From: RGIG8700 sp045648505
GTDB taxonomy: Bacteria; Bacillota; Clostridia; RGIG6154
NCBI GenBank assembly: GCA_045648505.1
Contig: JAZROD010000044.1
Coordinates: 82,367-146,366, forward strand
Reading direction: 5' to 3'
Length of the DNA: 64,000 nucleotides
Shown here: piece after piece, positions 17,050 to 26,500 of the stretch
How positions within the stretch are numbered: the first letter of the stretch is position 1
Layout: the number at the start of each line of letters is the position of its first letter
Notes under the pieces: model-generated
Databases searched by the model: none
What the model saw: the letters and a program-made list of their open reading frames with translations, nothing else
Told to the model about the DNA's origin: nothing
Translations under genes and position numbers: made by a program

Positions 17050-18645
17050 ATGAATGATAAAACAAAATATGCAGATAATAGCAGTATGAAAAATTTATTG
17101 AAATTATTATTTACAGACACAGATAAAAATTCTTTTGTTCTTGATGAACATCCTGCAGGAGAAGTTGCATATCCTCCCATACCTGAATATATTTTCCCAT
17201 CATGGCGTCACAATTTAGATACTGTTACTGCTGTTTTCAACAAGGATTTAAGCAGTGATATAAAAATCAGGGAATTCAGCTGCGGAGGTAAAAATGCATT
17301 TATTGTTTTTATTGAAAGTATGGTTGATTCCAACCGAATAAACACCCATATTTTAGCACCTATGATGCTTATTCCAAGTAATGCCACAGAAGAAGACATA
17401 ACAAATTCTCTTATTGTGGTAAATCAGCTTACAGTCACAGATAAGTTTGAAGATGCTTTTTACAGTCTTTCTCTCGGTGATTGTGTAATTTTTGTTGACG
17501 GCGTTGAAAAAGCCTTTATGTGTGATGTTAAAAGTTGGGAGCGAAGAGGGGTTGAACCACCTGTTTCGGAAGCAGTTATCTATGGTCCTCACGAAGGTTT
17601 TACCGAAAATTTCAAAACAAATGGTGCTCTTATAAGAAAAAATGTTCATTCTCCCGACCTCATAAGCGAAATGCTTACAGTTGGCAAGGTCAGTAAAACA
17701 CCCATTTCTGTTCTTTATATGAAAAACATTGCAAACGAAAGCCTTGTAAAAGAGGTTAAACGCAGAATTGAGAACTTAAACAGTGACTATATTTTTCAAC
17801 TTGGTCAGCTTGAACAGTTTCTGGAAGATAAGACCTTCACTCTCATTCCCCAGTTCCTCACAACAGAAAGACCTGACAGAGCGTGCGAGTGTCTTATTGA
17901 AGGTAAGGTTGTTATTTTAATGCACGGAAGTCCCTTTGCACTTATCTGCCCTGTCACATTAACTGAATTCTTCACCACAGTTGAAGATAAATATATCCGT
18001 TTTCCCTTTTCAAACTTTTTAAAGGTAATAAGACTTATCGCAATTCTGTCTTCTTTTCTTTTACCCGGACTTTATATTGCACTTGTTACCTTTCATATAG
18101 AAATGATTCCCTCAAGCCTTTTGTTTGCCATTGAAGCATCAAGAGAAGCAGTCCCCTTTCCTGCTTTGATAGAGCTTCTGATAATGGAAACCGCCTTTGA
18201 TATTATAAGAGAAGCAAGCCTTCGTGTGCCCTCATCAATCGGCTCAACACTTGGTATTATAGGCGGTCTTATTATAGGTCAGGCGGCAGTTGAAGCAAGC
18301 CTTGTAAGTCCTATCAGTATTATTATTGTGGCAATCACAGGTATCGGCTCTTTTGCAACGCCAAACTATGCACTCAATATGAGCTTCCGCCTTTTAAGAT
18401 ATTTCTATATTCTTGCAGGAGCTTTGGCAGGCTTTGGTGGAGTTGCCCTTTGTATGTTCATACACACTTGCATTTTATCAAATGCCAAGTCTGTAGGTGC
18501 ACCTGTTTTTAACGGTTTTTCTTCATCTGTTTTTCGCAATCTTTTTGATTTTCCTGTATGGAAAAACGAAGAAAGACACACAACCGCAAACCCCAAGCAA
18601 ACACAGCTTCAGGGGAAAATCAGCAGAAGGTGGGTGAAAAAATGA
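17050..18645 (+). CDS. gerAA: Spore germination receptor subunit A (GerA family)
   Basis: 531 residues: a soluble N-terminal half up to about 290 (IREFSCGGKNAFIVFIESMV; GPHEGFTENFKTNGALIRKN) and a C-terminal membrane half. The family motifs PTLTEFF-like (CPVTLTEFFTTVEDKY), FLLPGLYIALVTFHIEMIPS and EAGLRVP-like (REASLRVPSSIGSTLGIIGG) are present. The subunit sits in the spore inner membrane and forms the nutrient-gated channel complex. ATG 17050 has no clear RBS, and other starts are not obviously better. The ger-type symbol marks the family, not a proven orthologue. Confidence 0.92.
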   Translation: MNDKTKYADNSSMKNLLKLLFTDTDKNSFVLDEHPAGEVAYPPIPEYIFPSWRHNLDTVTAVFNKDLSSDIKIREFSCGGKNAFIVFIESMVDSNRINTHILAPMMLIPSNATEEDITNSLIVVNQLTVTDKFEDAFYSLSLGDCVIFVDGVEKAFMCDVKSWERRGVEPPVSEAVIYGPHEGFTENFKTNGALIRKNVHSPDLISEMLTVGKVSKTPISVLYMKNIANESLVKEVKRRIENLNSDYIFQLGQLEQFLEDKTFTLIPQFLTTERPDRACECLIEGKVVILMHGSPFALICPVTLTEFFTTVEDKYIRFPFSNFLKVIRLIAILSSFLLPGLYIALVTFHIEMIPSSLLFAIEASREAVPFPALIELLIMETAFDIIREASLRVPSSIGSTLGIIGGLIIGQAAVEASLVSPISIIIVAITGIGSFATPNYALNMSFRLLRYFYILAGALAGFGGVALCMFIHTCILSNAKSVGAPVFNGFSSSVFRNLFDFPVWKNEERHTTANPKQTQLQGKISRRWVKK

Positions 18646-19622
18646 ACAAGCTTTCTTCTAAAGAAGCAATCGCAGTTATTACCAATTTAATTTGTGCAAA
18701 AACCTTTTTAATGGTGCCCATTTATTTTAAAAGAATTACAGAAAGCGGAAGCATTGTAACTGTTTTATATATTTTTCTGCTTGCATTTATTTTTCTTTTA
18801 CTCAAAAATTTTACACCGAAAGCAAAAATCAAAGCTTTATACCCACCTATAGCTTTAATAATGCTTGTTGTTTGCAGTATAAATCTTTTTGAATACTCCA
18901 TGACCATTTCTTCTCTTTTCTTTAAAAACACGCCACTTTTATTGATTTTTCTTTTCTTTTGTGTTGCAATGGTTTTTGGTGCATACTCAAACATAGGCAA
19001 GCTTAACTTGTTTTTTACACCCATTATTTATTCAGTTGTATTTTTAATGCTTATTTTTACTTTTTCGGGCGGAAATTATTATTATCTGTTCCCCATTTTC
19101 GGCAAAGGTTTTGATTCAGTATTTAAAGATGGTTTTTTTATGCTTTCATCTCTTTTTGAGCTTGTTGTTTTGATTTTTATTCCCGATTTGCTGAAAAATA
19201 AGAAAGATATGAAAAAAGTTTCTGCATTTTCTTTGATTTTTTCTTTAATAATTTTTCTGGTTATAACCTCTGCGTGCCTTGTGACGGTGCACACAGACCT
19301 GCCTGAAAACTGTTTTTCTCCATTGTTCTTAATTTTACGACAAATAAAAATAGGCACTTATTTTCAGCACCCCGATACTGCATTTCTTATAATCTATTTC
19401 ATCTCTGCATTTTTGTATCTTTCAACTATGCTTTACTTTTCGGCACATATCTTTGCACTTTCAGGTCGAAAATTGTCGAAAAAGATGTTTATTATTCCTT
19501 TTTCGCTTATTGTTTTGATTCTTGGAATTAATGCGGGTGCATTTATAGAAGCTTCATCAATTTTAAATATGCTTTTATGGATTTTTCCCTTTGTTGTGCC
19601 TTTGTTTTTAAGGAGGTCTTAA
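18642..19622 (+). CDS. gerAB: Spore germination receptor subunit B (GerAB-type permease)
   Basis: 326 residues, about ten membrane helices, endospore germination permease family of the APC superfamily (KLSSKEAIAVITNLICAKTF at the start). This subunit binds the germinant in B. subtilis. The start ATG 18642 overlaps the subunit A stop by four bases and has AGAAGGTGG upstream. Confidence 0.88.
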   Translation: MNKLSSKEAIAVITNLICAKTFLMVPIYFKRITESGSIVTVLYIFLLAFIFLLLKNFTPKAKIKALYPPIALIMLVVCSINLFEYSMTISSLFFKNTPLLLIFLFFCVAMVFGAYSNIGKLNLFFTPIIYSVVFLMLIFTFSGGNYYYLFPIFGKGFDSVFKDGFFMLSSLFELVVLIFIPDLLKNKKDMKKVSAFSLIFSLIIFLVITSACLVTVHTDLPENCFSPLFLILRQIKIGTYFQHPDTAFLIIYFISAFLYLSTMLYFSAHIFALSGRKLSKKMFIIPFSLIVLILGINAGAFIEASSILNMLLWIFPFVVPLFLRRS

Positions 19623-19623
19623 T

Positions 19624-20610
19624 ATGAAAAAATTTTTACTTGCCGTTTTAGTATTTTCAACATTTCTTTTAACTTCGTGTTTTGACGGTGCTGAAACAGA
19701 AAACCGCGCTTATGTGGTTGCTATCGGTATTGACAAAACACAGACCAAAGAATTAAGCTACACATTTCAGTACGCCCTGCCCCTTAACATTGACAGTACA
19801 GAAGATGAATCACTTAAATGCGAAACGATAAATGCAACAAACATATACAGTGCATCTGATATTTTCAACTCTCATATTTCCAGGGAAATAAATTTTTCTC
19901 ATTTAAAGCTTATAGTTTTCAATGAAAATGTGGCATCTGACGGACTTGAACGCTTCAAGCCCATGCTTTTAAGCAATACCGATATTCTCCCCTCTGCCTG
20001 TATTACCATTTCAAAAGAGCCTGCACAGGAATATCTTGAAAATGTATTTTCACCCCTTGAGCTCAACCCTGCCAAATACTACAACTTTGCATTTGATGAA
20101 AAAAATTCGCCTTTTTCCGAAGCCTTTTATATAAAGAACTTCTTTGAAAAAACTGACTATGTTATCCCCTTCACCAAAGAAGGGGCAGTTGTTTTTAAAG
20201 ACCATAAAGCCGTCTCAACTCTTGAAGACAATGAAATTCCATACTATAAGCTTCTGGCAGGCACAATGAACAAATTTACCATAGACTTCACAGGTCAGGG
20301 TTTTTCCTGTGTTGCAGTTCAGGAAAAGAAGCCTTCCATCCGAATTGACAAAAACAACTTAAATGTTTTTATCACCCTTCACCTTAAACTTTCTTTTTAC
20401 GGTAATCCGCCAAAAAACGCCAAAGCCTTAACAGAAACCAAAATAAAACAAAAGTGCCTTAATATTATAAATAAGGCACAAAACAAAAACACCGATATAT
20501 TAAACATAGCCACCGCCTTCAGACCGCACTTTTCAACACTCCATCAATACGAAGCCTTTAATTTTCAAGAAAAATATCAGGAAATTTATTTTGATATTAT
20601 AATAAAATAA
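19624..20610 (+). CDS. gerAC: Spore germination receptor subunit C (GerAC lipoprotein)
   Basis: 328 residues. Signal peptide with lipobox LLTSC, then ETENRAYVVAIGIDKT, the usual N-terminal GerAC signature. The subunit is anchored on the outer face of the spore inner membrane. The family C-terminus is recognisable but short. It follows subunit B by one base, so A, B and C form one operon. No terminator is evident just after the stop. Confidence 0.88.
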   Translation: MKKFLLAVLVFSTFLLTSCFDGAETENRAYVVAIGIDKTQTKELSYTFQYALPLNIDSTEDESLKCETINATNIYSASDIFNSHISREINFSHLKLIVFNENVASDGLERFKPMLLSNTDILPSACITISKEPAQEYLENVFSPLELNPAKYYNFAFDEKNSPFSEAFYIKNFFEKTDYVIPFTKEGAVVFKDHKAVSTLEDNEIPYYKLLAGTMNKFTIDFTGQGFSCVAVQEKKPSIRIDKNNLNVFITLHLKLSFYGNPPKNAKALTETKIKQKCLNIINKAQNKNTDILNIATAFRPHFSTLHQYEAFNFQEKYQEIYFDIIIK

Positions 20611-20640
20611 TATTTGTCTAATTTTGTCGAACAATTTTTA

Positions 20641-20669
20641 TAGACAAATTTGTCATTTTATGCTAATAT
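20641..20669 (+). promoter_or_regulatory. Extended -10 promoter of the predicted structured RNA
   Basis: TAGACA (20641-20646), a 17-bp spacer and TAATAT (20664-20669) with an upstream TG, so an extended -10. Transcription would begin at about 20676-20677, exactly where the closing stem starts. Confidence 0.5.
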
Positions 20670-20676
20670 AATAATT

Positions 20677-20847
20677 GCCAAGCATAAGTTAATATAATTT
20701 CAAAAAAGCTATGCGTTTTTGCTTCGTGTAAAAACGTATGGGCTCTTATTAATGTATAGCTTTTGGCGATTATATTAACATTCTTGTGCTTGGCGGTTCA
20801 AGTGAGTCTGTCGTTTTTCGTGCGTCAGCCTCGCTGACGCATTTTTT
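20677..20847 (+). ncRNA. Predicted ~170-nt structured RNA, 6S-like rod
   Basis: The 5' end GCCAAGCA pairs with TGCTTGGC (20677-20684 with 20788-20795), continuing after an internal loop as TTAATATAAT with ATTATATTAA. Inside, AAAAGCTAT pairs with ATAGCTTTT and encloses CGTTTTT / AAAAACG. A linker and a strong terminator follow, giving about 170 nt with a promoter at the start. A long rod with a central bubble and this length resembles 6S RNA (ssrS), but I recognise no 6S sequence signature. Other readings are an attenuator for the small ORF just downstream or an unknown RNA. Confidence 0.5.
20821..20847 (+). terminator. Terminator of the structured RNA
   Basis: Stem TGCGTCAGC / GCTGACGCA with loop CTC, followed by six T. 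It lies 20 bases before the start of the small ORF. Confidence 0.88.
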
Positions 20848-20867
20848 AATTAAAAGGAGAAATTATT

Positions 20868-20996
20868 ATGGAAAACTATAAAGAAATGTACCTAGCATTA
20901 TTTAACGGCATAACAGATGAAATCAAAAGACTCAAAGAACTTCAGAAAAAAGTAGAAGAAATGTACATAAATTGTGAAGATAAATCTTCACAGTGA
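20868..20996 (+). CDS. Possible 42-residue small protein
   Basis: ATG 20868 with AAAAGGAG seven bases upstream; 42 codons and TGA. The product is soluble, with a charged heptad-like helix (ITDEIKRLKELQKKVEEMY) ending in CEDKSSQ. I recognise no family. The good ribosome binding site and the terminator at 21080 favour a real gene; its size and position in a repeat-rich gap leave doubt. Confidence 0.5.
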   Translation: MENYKEMYLALFNGITDEIKRLKELQKKVEEMYINCEDKSSQ

Positions 20997-21079
20997 TATT
21001 GATTACTAATGTAATCAGTTATATTACCTGCGTAGTTATATTGCCCTGCAGTGATATTCGACTTCGTCGAGTGGTGGAC
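20992..21079. repeat. Short hairpin array with GATATT-type spacers
   Basis: Spacers AGTGATATT (20992, 21050) and AGTTATATT (21017) alternate with ribs: GATTAC/GTAATC (21001-21016) and CGAC/GTCG (21059-21069) are clear, others have decayed. The spacer is the reverse complement of the AATATC-type spacer in the array near 41.1 kb, so this looks like the left half of the same kind of unit. Confidence 0.6.
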
Positions 21080-21103
21080 AAATTGCTACGCAATTTTTTA
21101 TTT
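21080..21103 (+). terminator. Terminator after the small ORF and hairpin array
   Basis: Stem AAATTGC / GCAATTT with loop TAC and a T-rich tail. Confidence 0.6.
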
Positions 21104-21116
21104 AAAATACTATAGC

Positions 21117-21255
21117 AGAACCCCAAAATCGGAGGTATATTTTGATAAAGCCAACCCGTAGTGTATGTGTTATACATGAGTGGTTGGCTTTATTAAAAAA
21201 CAAGACCTTAAGCTAACGCTTAAGGTCTTGTGGTAGAACCCGATTTTGGAGTTCT
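21117..21255. repeat. 139-bp inverted-repeat element with two inner hairpins
   Basis: Outer arms AGAACCCCAAAATCGG (21117-21132) and CCGATTTTGGAGTTCT (21240-21255) match in 15 of 16 positions. Between them lie a long hairpin (ATAAAGCCAACC with GGTTGGCTTTAT, 21142-21153 and 21181-21192) and the terminator hairpin at 21200-21231. The element ends two bases from the rpsR stop. It resembles a MITE or a three-way-junction 3' UTR. No transposase is near. Confidence 0.6.
21193..21231 (-). terminator. Terminator of the rpsF-ssb-rpsR operon
   Basis: 14-bp perfect stem ACAAGACCTTAAGC / GCTTAAGGTCTTGT with loop TAAC. On the minus strand it is followed by a T-run (21200-21195). Confidence 0.82.
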
Positions 21256-21257
21256 TA

Positions 21258-21512
21258 TCAATCATTAGAATATGGCAATAAAGCAATATGTCTTGCTCTT
21301 TTAATAGCCTCTGTAAGCTGTCTCTGGTGCTTTGCGCAAGTACCTGTGATTCTTCTAGGAAGGATCTTTGATCTTTCTGATACGAATCTCTTAAGCTTAG
21401 CTGTATCTTTATAGTCGATATGTTCAACTTTATCAAGACAGAACTGACAAACCTTTTTCTTAGGTCTTCTCATTCTCATCTTGTCTTTGAAATTTTCTTT
21501 CATTTCTGACAT
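21258..21512 (-). CDS. rpsR: Ribosomal protein S18
   Basis: 84 residues of the small subunit. Typical motifs CQFCLDKVEHIDYKD, LKRFVSERSKILPRRITG and the C-terminal CAKHQRQLTEAIKRARHIAL. The paired cysteines near the start suggest a zinc-binding (C+) form. Last gene of the universal rpsF-ssb-rpsR operon; S18 binds S6 on the platform of the 30S subunit. Confidence 0.97.
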   Translation of the reverse strand: MSEMKENFKDKMRMRRPKKKVCQFCLDKVEHIDYKDTAKLKRFVSERSKILPRRITGTCAKHQRQLTEAIKRARHIALLPYSND

Positions 21513-21533
21513 TTTCGTTACACCTCCAATTGG

Positions 21534-21980
21534 TTAAAATGGTAAATCATCTTCATCAGGCACAACCTGGAATCCGTCTGATACGGGTGGCTGTGTCTGC
21601 TGCGGAGCTGACTGTGCAGGCGCAGTTGTGTAGGTAGCAGGCTGCTGTGAGCCGCCATCTCTTTTGCTTTCGGTGAATGAAACCTCGTCTGCAACAACTT
21701 CTGTTACATAAACGCGTTTTCCATCCTTATCGTCGTAGTTTCTTGTCTGAATTCTACCAACTACTGCAATCATCTGTCCCTTAACAAAATATTTAGAAAC
21801 AAACTCTGCAGTTGATCTCCATGCAACGATGCTGATAAAGTCTGCCTGTCTTTCTTCTCCCTGACGGACATAACCTCTGTCAACTGCGATGCTGAATGTG
21901 CATACATTTGCACCTGTTGGTGTTGTTCTGAGTTCTGGGTCACGAACGAGTCTGCCCATTAAAATAACTTTGTTCAACAT
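21534..21980 (-). CDS. ssb: Single-stranded DNA-binding protein
   Basis: 148 residues. N-terminal OB-fold (MLNKVILMGRLVRDPELRTT; FVSKYFVKGQMIAVVGRIQT), a Gln/Pro-rich linker and the acidic tip DEDDLPF, which recruits partner proteins. Coats ssDNA during replication and repair. Middle gene of the rpsF operon. Confidence 0.97.
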   Translation of the reverse strand: MLNKVILMGRLVRDPELRTTPTGANVCTFSIAVDRGYVRQGEERQADFISIVAWRSTAEFVSKYFVKGQMIAVVGRIQTRNYDDKDGKRVYVTEVVADEVSFTESKRDGGSQQPATYTTAPAQSAPQQTQPPVSDGFQVVPDEDDLPF

Positions 21981-22001
21981 TCTTTTTTACCAACCTTTCA
22001 A

Positions 22002-22295
22002 TTATTTTGCCTGATTGATAACGATGTATCTTAAGATACCATCTGTGATTTTGAACTGTCTGCATAATTCTGCAGGGAACTCAGGTGCTGCAGTGAATTC
22101 AACTAAAACATAATATCCTTCGGTTAAATCGTCGATTTCGTAAGCAAGTCTTCTTTTGCCCCAATCGTCAACCTTTGAGATTTCACCGTTAGCGGAAATT
22201 AATGATTTGAACTTTTCAACCAAAGCTGTAACCTGTTCTTCACCTCTTGAAGAATCAACAATAAAAATTGTTTCGTAGTTATGAGTTTTAACCAT
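22002..22295 (-). CDS. rpsF: Ribosomal protein S6
   Basis: 97 residues. KTHNYETIFIVDSSRGEEQV at the start, and DDWGKRRLAYEIDDLTEGYY with the conserved WGKRRLAY. Partner of S18 on the 30S platform. First gene of the operon, with a consensus promoter and an ~85-base leader that contains a hairpin ACTTACGC / GCGTAAGT (22322-22342). Confidence 0.97.
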   Translation of the reverse strand: MVKTHNYETIFIVDSSRGEEQVTALVEKFKSLISANGEISKVDDWGKRRLAYEIDDLTEGYYVLVEFTAAPEFPAELCRQFKITDGILRYIVINQAK

Positions 22296-22382
22296 CTCTT
22301 TACACCTCCTTCTGGACTCTGACTTACGCTCTGTGCGTAAGTAAGGATAAAAATATATATGAACTTTTATTCATACCAAACT

Positions 22383-22411
22383 ATTATAACAAGACTTTTC
22401 TATAATGTCAA
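22383..22411 (-). promoter_or_regulatory. Consensus sigma-A promoter of rpsF-ssb-rpsR
   Basis: On the minus strand: TTGACA (22411-22406), 17-bp spacer, TATAAT (22388-22383). Both hexamers are perfect, fitting a highly expressed ribosomal operon. The -35 lies against the mreB stop codon. Confidence 0.88.
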
Positions 22412-22412
22412 G

Positions 22413-23453
22413 TTAATTTTTTGCAAACTGTGCTCTTGCAAGTGAGCCAAGGTCATCAATATGCTCTAATGCCTTACCTGTACCGATTGCAACACAAGAA
22501 ATTGAGTCTGCCGCAACTTCAACCTTGATACCTGTTTCTCTCTGGAGAAGTTTATCAAGACCGTAAATAAGGCTTCCGCCACCTGTTAAGATAATACCTC
22601 TTGTTGAGATATCACCGATAAGTTCAGGCGGAGTTTTTTCCATTACATTATGGATAGCTTCGCAAATCTGTGAAACCGGTTCTTCTAAAGCTTCAAATGT
22701 TTCTTCTGAAGAAATTGTAATTGTCTGTGGAAGACCTGTAATCAAGCTTCTTCCCTTAACCTGACATGTAACAACTTCATCTCTTAAATAAACACTACCA
22801 ACCTGAATTTTAACTTCTTCTGCAGTTCTTTCACCGATTGCAACATTATATTTCTTTCTGATATATTTAACGATAGCTTCGTCAAACTTATCACCGCCAA
22901 CCTTGATTGATTCAGATGTAACAATACCGCCAAGAGAAATAACAGCGATATCTGTTGTACCACCACCGATATCAACAACCATTGAACCATAAGGCTTGTC
23001 TATTTCAATACCTGAACCAATAGCTGCTGCAATAGGTTCTTCGATAATGAATACAGATCTTGCACCTGCGTGAACTGTTGCATCAATAACGGCTCTCTGT
23101 TCAACTTCAGTAACACCGCTTGGTACACAAACAATAACACGTGGCTTGAAAAGCTTTGAAGGATTTACTTTAGAGATAAAATATTTAAGCATTTTTTCTG
23201 TTGTTTCGTAGTCAGAAATTACGCCCTCCTTCATTGGTCTGATAGCTCTGATATTGCCTGGTGTTCTTCCAAGCATTTCCTGTGCTTCAATACCAACTTT
23301 AACAACCTGCTTTGTTGCACTGTCAATTGCAACTACAGAAGGTTCTCTGATAACAATACCCTTATCCTTCACATAAACAAGAACAGATGCAGTACCAAGG
23401 TCGATACCGATATCAGTTCCGAATCCAAATAATCTTTTGAAAAAATCGAACAA
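22413..23453 (-). CDS. mreB: Rod shape-determining protein MreB
   Basis: 346 residues, bacterial actin. Phosphate loops DIGIDLGTASVLVYVK and MVVDIGGGTTDIAVISLGGI, plus RGIILTGGGSLIYGLD near the end. Filaments under the membrane guide wall elongation. The N-terminus MFDFFKRLFGF is the membrane-binding helix. Start TTG 23453 behind AAGGAG. It stands without mreC and mreD, as in Mbl or MreBH paralogues, so the exact paralogue is open. Confidence 0.94.
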   Translation of the reverse strand: MFDFFKRLFGFGTDIGIDLGTASVLVYVKDKGIVIREPSVVAIDSATKQVVKVGIEAQEMLGRTPGNIRAIRPMKEGVISDYETTEKMLKYFISKVNPSKLFKPRVIVCVPSGVTEVEQRAVIDATVHAGARSVFIIEEPIAAAIGSGIEIDKPYGSMVVDIGGGTTDIAVISLGGIVTSESIKVGGDKFDEAIVKYIRKKYNVAIGERTAEEVKIQVGSVYLRDEVVTCQVKGRSLITGLPQTITISSEETFEALEEPVSQICEAIHNVMEKTPPELIGDISTRGIILTGGGSLIYGLDKLLQRETGIKVEVAADSISCVAIGTGKALEHIDDLGSLARAQFAKN

Positions 23454-23506
23454 TTTTTACAACTCCTTACTATTATATCCTAATTATTTTACCTTATTTT
23501 CGTCAA

Positions 23507-23537
23507 AAAAGCAAGCCACTATATATTGGCTTGCTTT
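23507..23537 (-). terminator. Terminator after the SLH surface protein gene
   Basis: Stem AAAAGCAAGCCA / TGGCTTGCTTTT with an 8-nt loop and a minus-strand T-run. Confidence 0.8.
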
Positions 23538-23566
23538 TCCATTTATGCACAAAATATTCCCTTTGC

Positions 23567-26500
23567 TTATAAATTTCCGTTTATAGGCGAATAAACAGGT
23601 TTAATATTTGCGAGTCCGCTAAAGAACAACAGTTTATATCCTGTTGCTCCCTCACACTGAAGGGTAACTGTATCGCTGTATGCAGATGTAACAGGAATTG
23701 CTTTTGATGCAAGCTGAACCCCTCTCTTGTTGTATGCTTTTACAATCATAAGGGCACTGTCTTTAACAACCTGTTCGTTAAGATTGATTTCAAGACTTAC
23801 ACCGCTATCTGTCTTTGTTGCCGAAACAACCTCTGTTGATGCTAAAGAATATACAGAGAACTTTTTAGCACAGATTATAATACTGTCGCTGTTTACTATG
23901 AAATATTCACCATCTGCATTAGGTGTTGTTGTAAGAGCATCAACACTTCCTTCGTGCATTCTAAAAACTATATAAGAAGCTCTTCCTTTGCTTTCAGCGG
24001 GAAGTGCAACCTCAAATTCAAGAAGTCCTTCTGTTTCGGTTACCTCTTTAGCATTCAGACCTTGCTGCTTTTCGATTTTTATGTCTATATTCTGCACGAC
24101 CTCATAATCTGTATAGTTTTTCGCCACTTCATTAGTTATTTCTTCCGGTTGTTCTGCACTTCTTACCAATACATTAACCGTTACCGAATTTACAGTTGTA
24201 TCTATATAATTTTTATCTTCCTGATCAAAAGCATTTTCAAGTCCTGCAACTGAAGAAATCAAATTAGTTGAGTCTGCAACTGTGGTTTCCATACGGGTAA
24301 AATCAACCGTGCCCAAATCAAAGGTTCTTCCTGTTAAATCAAGATATACCGATTTTGATAAATAATTGCTGACAAGGGTAGTCATTTGTTTAATACCGCT
24401 TCTATAGGTAAACCAAAAGTTTCCGTCTGCGTCTGTGGTGTATGTACTACCAAGTACATAAACTTCTTTATTTGCGGCAACCTCTCCGTTATATGTAATT
24501 TTACCTGTAACTGTAGTGTATGGTGTAAATTTAGCATATACTGTAACATCTTCGTCAGGCATAACAGCAGGCGGTAATGGTTCCCAGCCGTTAAACCAAT
24601 GACCCTCAATAGATGGAGTTTGAGTAAGGTATCCTATTTTTTCCCCACAACCCACCATCATACTTGCAAACTCTTTTCCGTCTACCATATAGGTTAACTT
24701 ATGCATATTGATGAAATCAATGCTGTCGGATACTGTTTGTGTTCTTGTTTCATCATCATTTGCAAAAGTAACATTAACCGACTGATATCCGTGGTTTACA
24801 GACGGCAGTACATATGAAACTTTTGGTGTTATTGGGAAATATGCTCCGTCTTCTATTTTATATTTTGTATAGCCGTTTGCATTAAGAGTTAATGTAACAT
24901 TTCTGTTTGTTGTCTCAGCATCGCTGTTGTTAATTACAACACTTGCACTGTAATTTAAAAGTCCGCAAAGTGCCTTGCCGTCCTTTACATAGTATGTTGC
25001 ATCTTTGCCGTTTAATGCAAGAATATCATAATCCCAGTTTTCAAGTTCAAGTTCTGTTACTTCAATACCTTTAAGGTTGTCTATATCTTTAAGTGTTCCA
25101 CTATCTATGGTAAGAGTATTTTCGTCGGCATATCCAATGCCTGTAATCTTACTGTAGCCGTTTTTGAATAAAAGTGTTTTGTCTGTTTTTTTATATACAG
25201 GTCCGTTCACAGTCCACTCTGTCTGTTCATAAAGCTTTACTTCAACTGTATTTGCAGTAAGCAGTGCCATCTGTTCTCTTGTGACGGTACTGTCGTAATC
25301 CATAACTATACCCTTCAAAATGCCTGCACCGCTTGCTGCTGCCATATATGCTGTAGGGTAATAACCACCATAGTTTTGTGCAACAATTTCATATCCCGTT
25401 ATTGAAACCAAAACCTTTGCAATCTGTGCATAGGTCATTTCTGTTTCAACGCCGAATACGCCTGCGCCGTCACCATTTATAACACCTTTGTTGCAAAGAT
25501 ACATAACATATCCGTTAAGGTCTGTTCCTGTTTGCACATCGCTGAAGTGAGAAGTTGTACTGTTCAATGATTTCGCATATTCTTCTCCACCCGTCATTTT
25601 TACAACGATTTCGCAAAGTTCGCCTTTTGTTATATTGGCTTTAGGGTTATCATAGACATTTGTCATTAAGCCTAAATCGTATGCAATTTTGGCAGACTCC
25701 ACATATCTTGCATCTGTTATACTGCTTCTTTCTACCTTTGTAAGCTCTTTTTTGCCCATTAACATACAAAAGTCAGACTTACTCATTTCCTTATTGTTTC
25801 TGTTTGAAGGAACTGAATAAACTGCAGCAACCATCTTTGCTTTTTCTTTATCGTACTTGTTGCTGTTCGAATTGTGCCAGCTTTCTATTGTTGAATTGAA
25901 ATAATCAATATCAGACTGGTCAACATATATTTTATCGCCTGTGCTGTATTCAACAAGAAGCTGATGATATTCTTTTTCATCATAAGTCAAATAGTATGCA
26001 ACTGCATAAGATGCAACATTTGAGTCAGTATTTGTCCATCTTAAAATGTTATCTCCATATGAAAGGTTTGTTGCCTTTGCAACTGTTGGTTTCTTATTGT
26101 AATAATATGGACTGCTGTATTGGATATCATTGTTAAAATCAAGGTTATCGTCAACAGAGCAAACAGAGAAACGATATTCACCGCTTCCGTGATCTACCAT
26201 TGAATAAATGAAGTTGTTGTATTCAACGCCCTGCACATTTTCATAAGGCTCTGTAAAATACCATGTACCGTCAATTTCAACATCATCTTTATAAAGCTTT
26301 ATGTAATATCCGTCTTCATCGCTTGCAGGCATAAACTTTATTACACCAATTTCATCGCCCCACTGAAGGTCGCCAAACTCTGTTGGCTCTTCCTCTTCAG
26401 GTGTTTCAATAACCGAACCATCCAAAGTTACATAATCTGAATAAGATGGATTTTTTTCATTAATGTCATAAGTCATTGCGTTAACGGAAATACCTATAAT

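Noticed and set aside
20677..20847. tRNA, tmRNA or SRP RNA as identity of the structured RNA
   Set aside because: No cloverleaf, no CCA end, no tag ORF and no SRP tetraloop or symmetric-loop motif were found.
21137..21214. Possible 24-codon ORF starting TTG behind GGAGGT inside the inverted-repeat element
   Set aside because: Its codons are fixed by the two hairpins it crosses, so the frame is probably incidental; no independent support.
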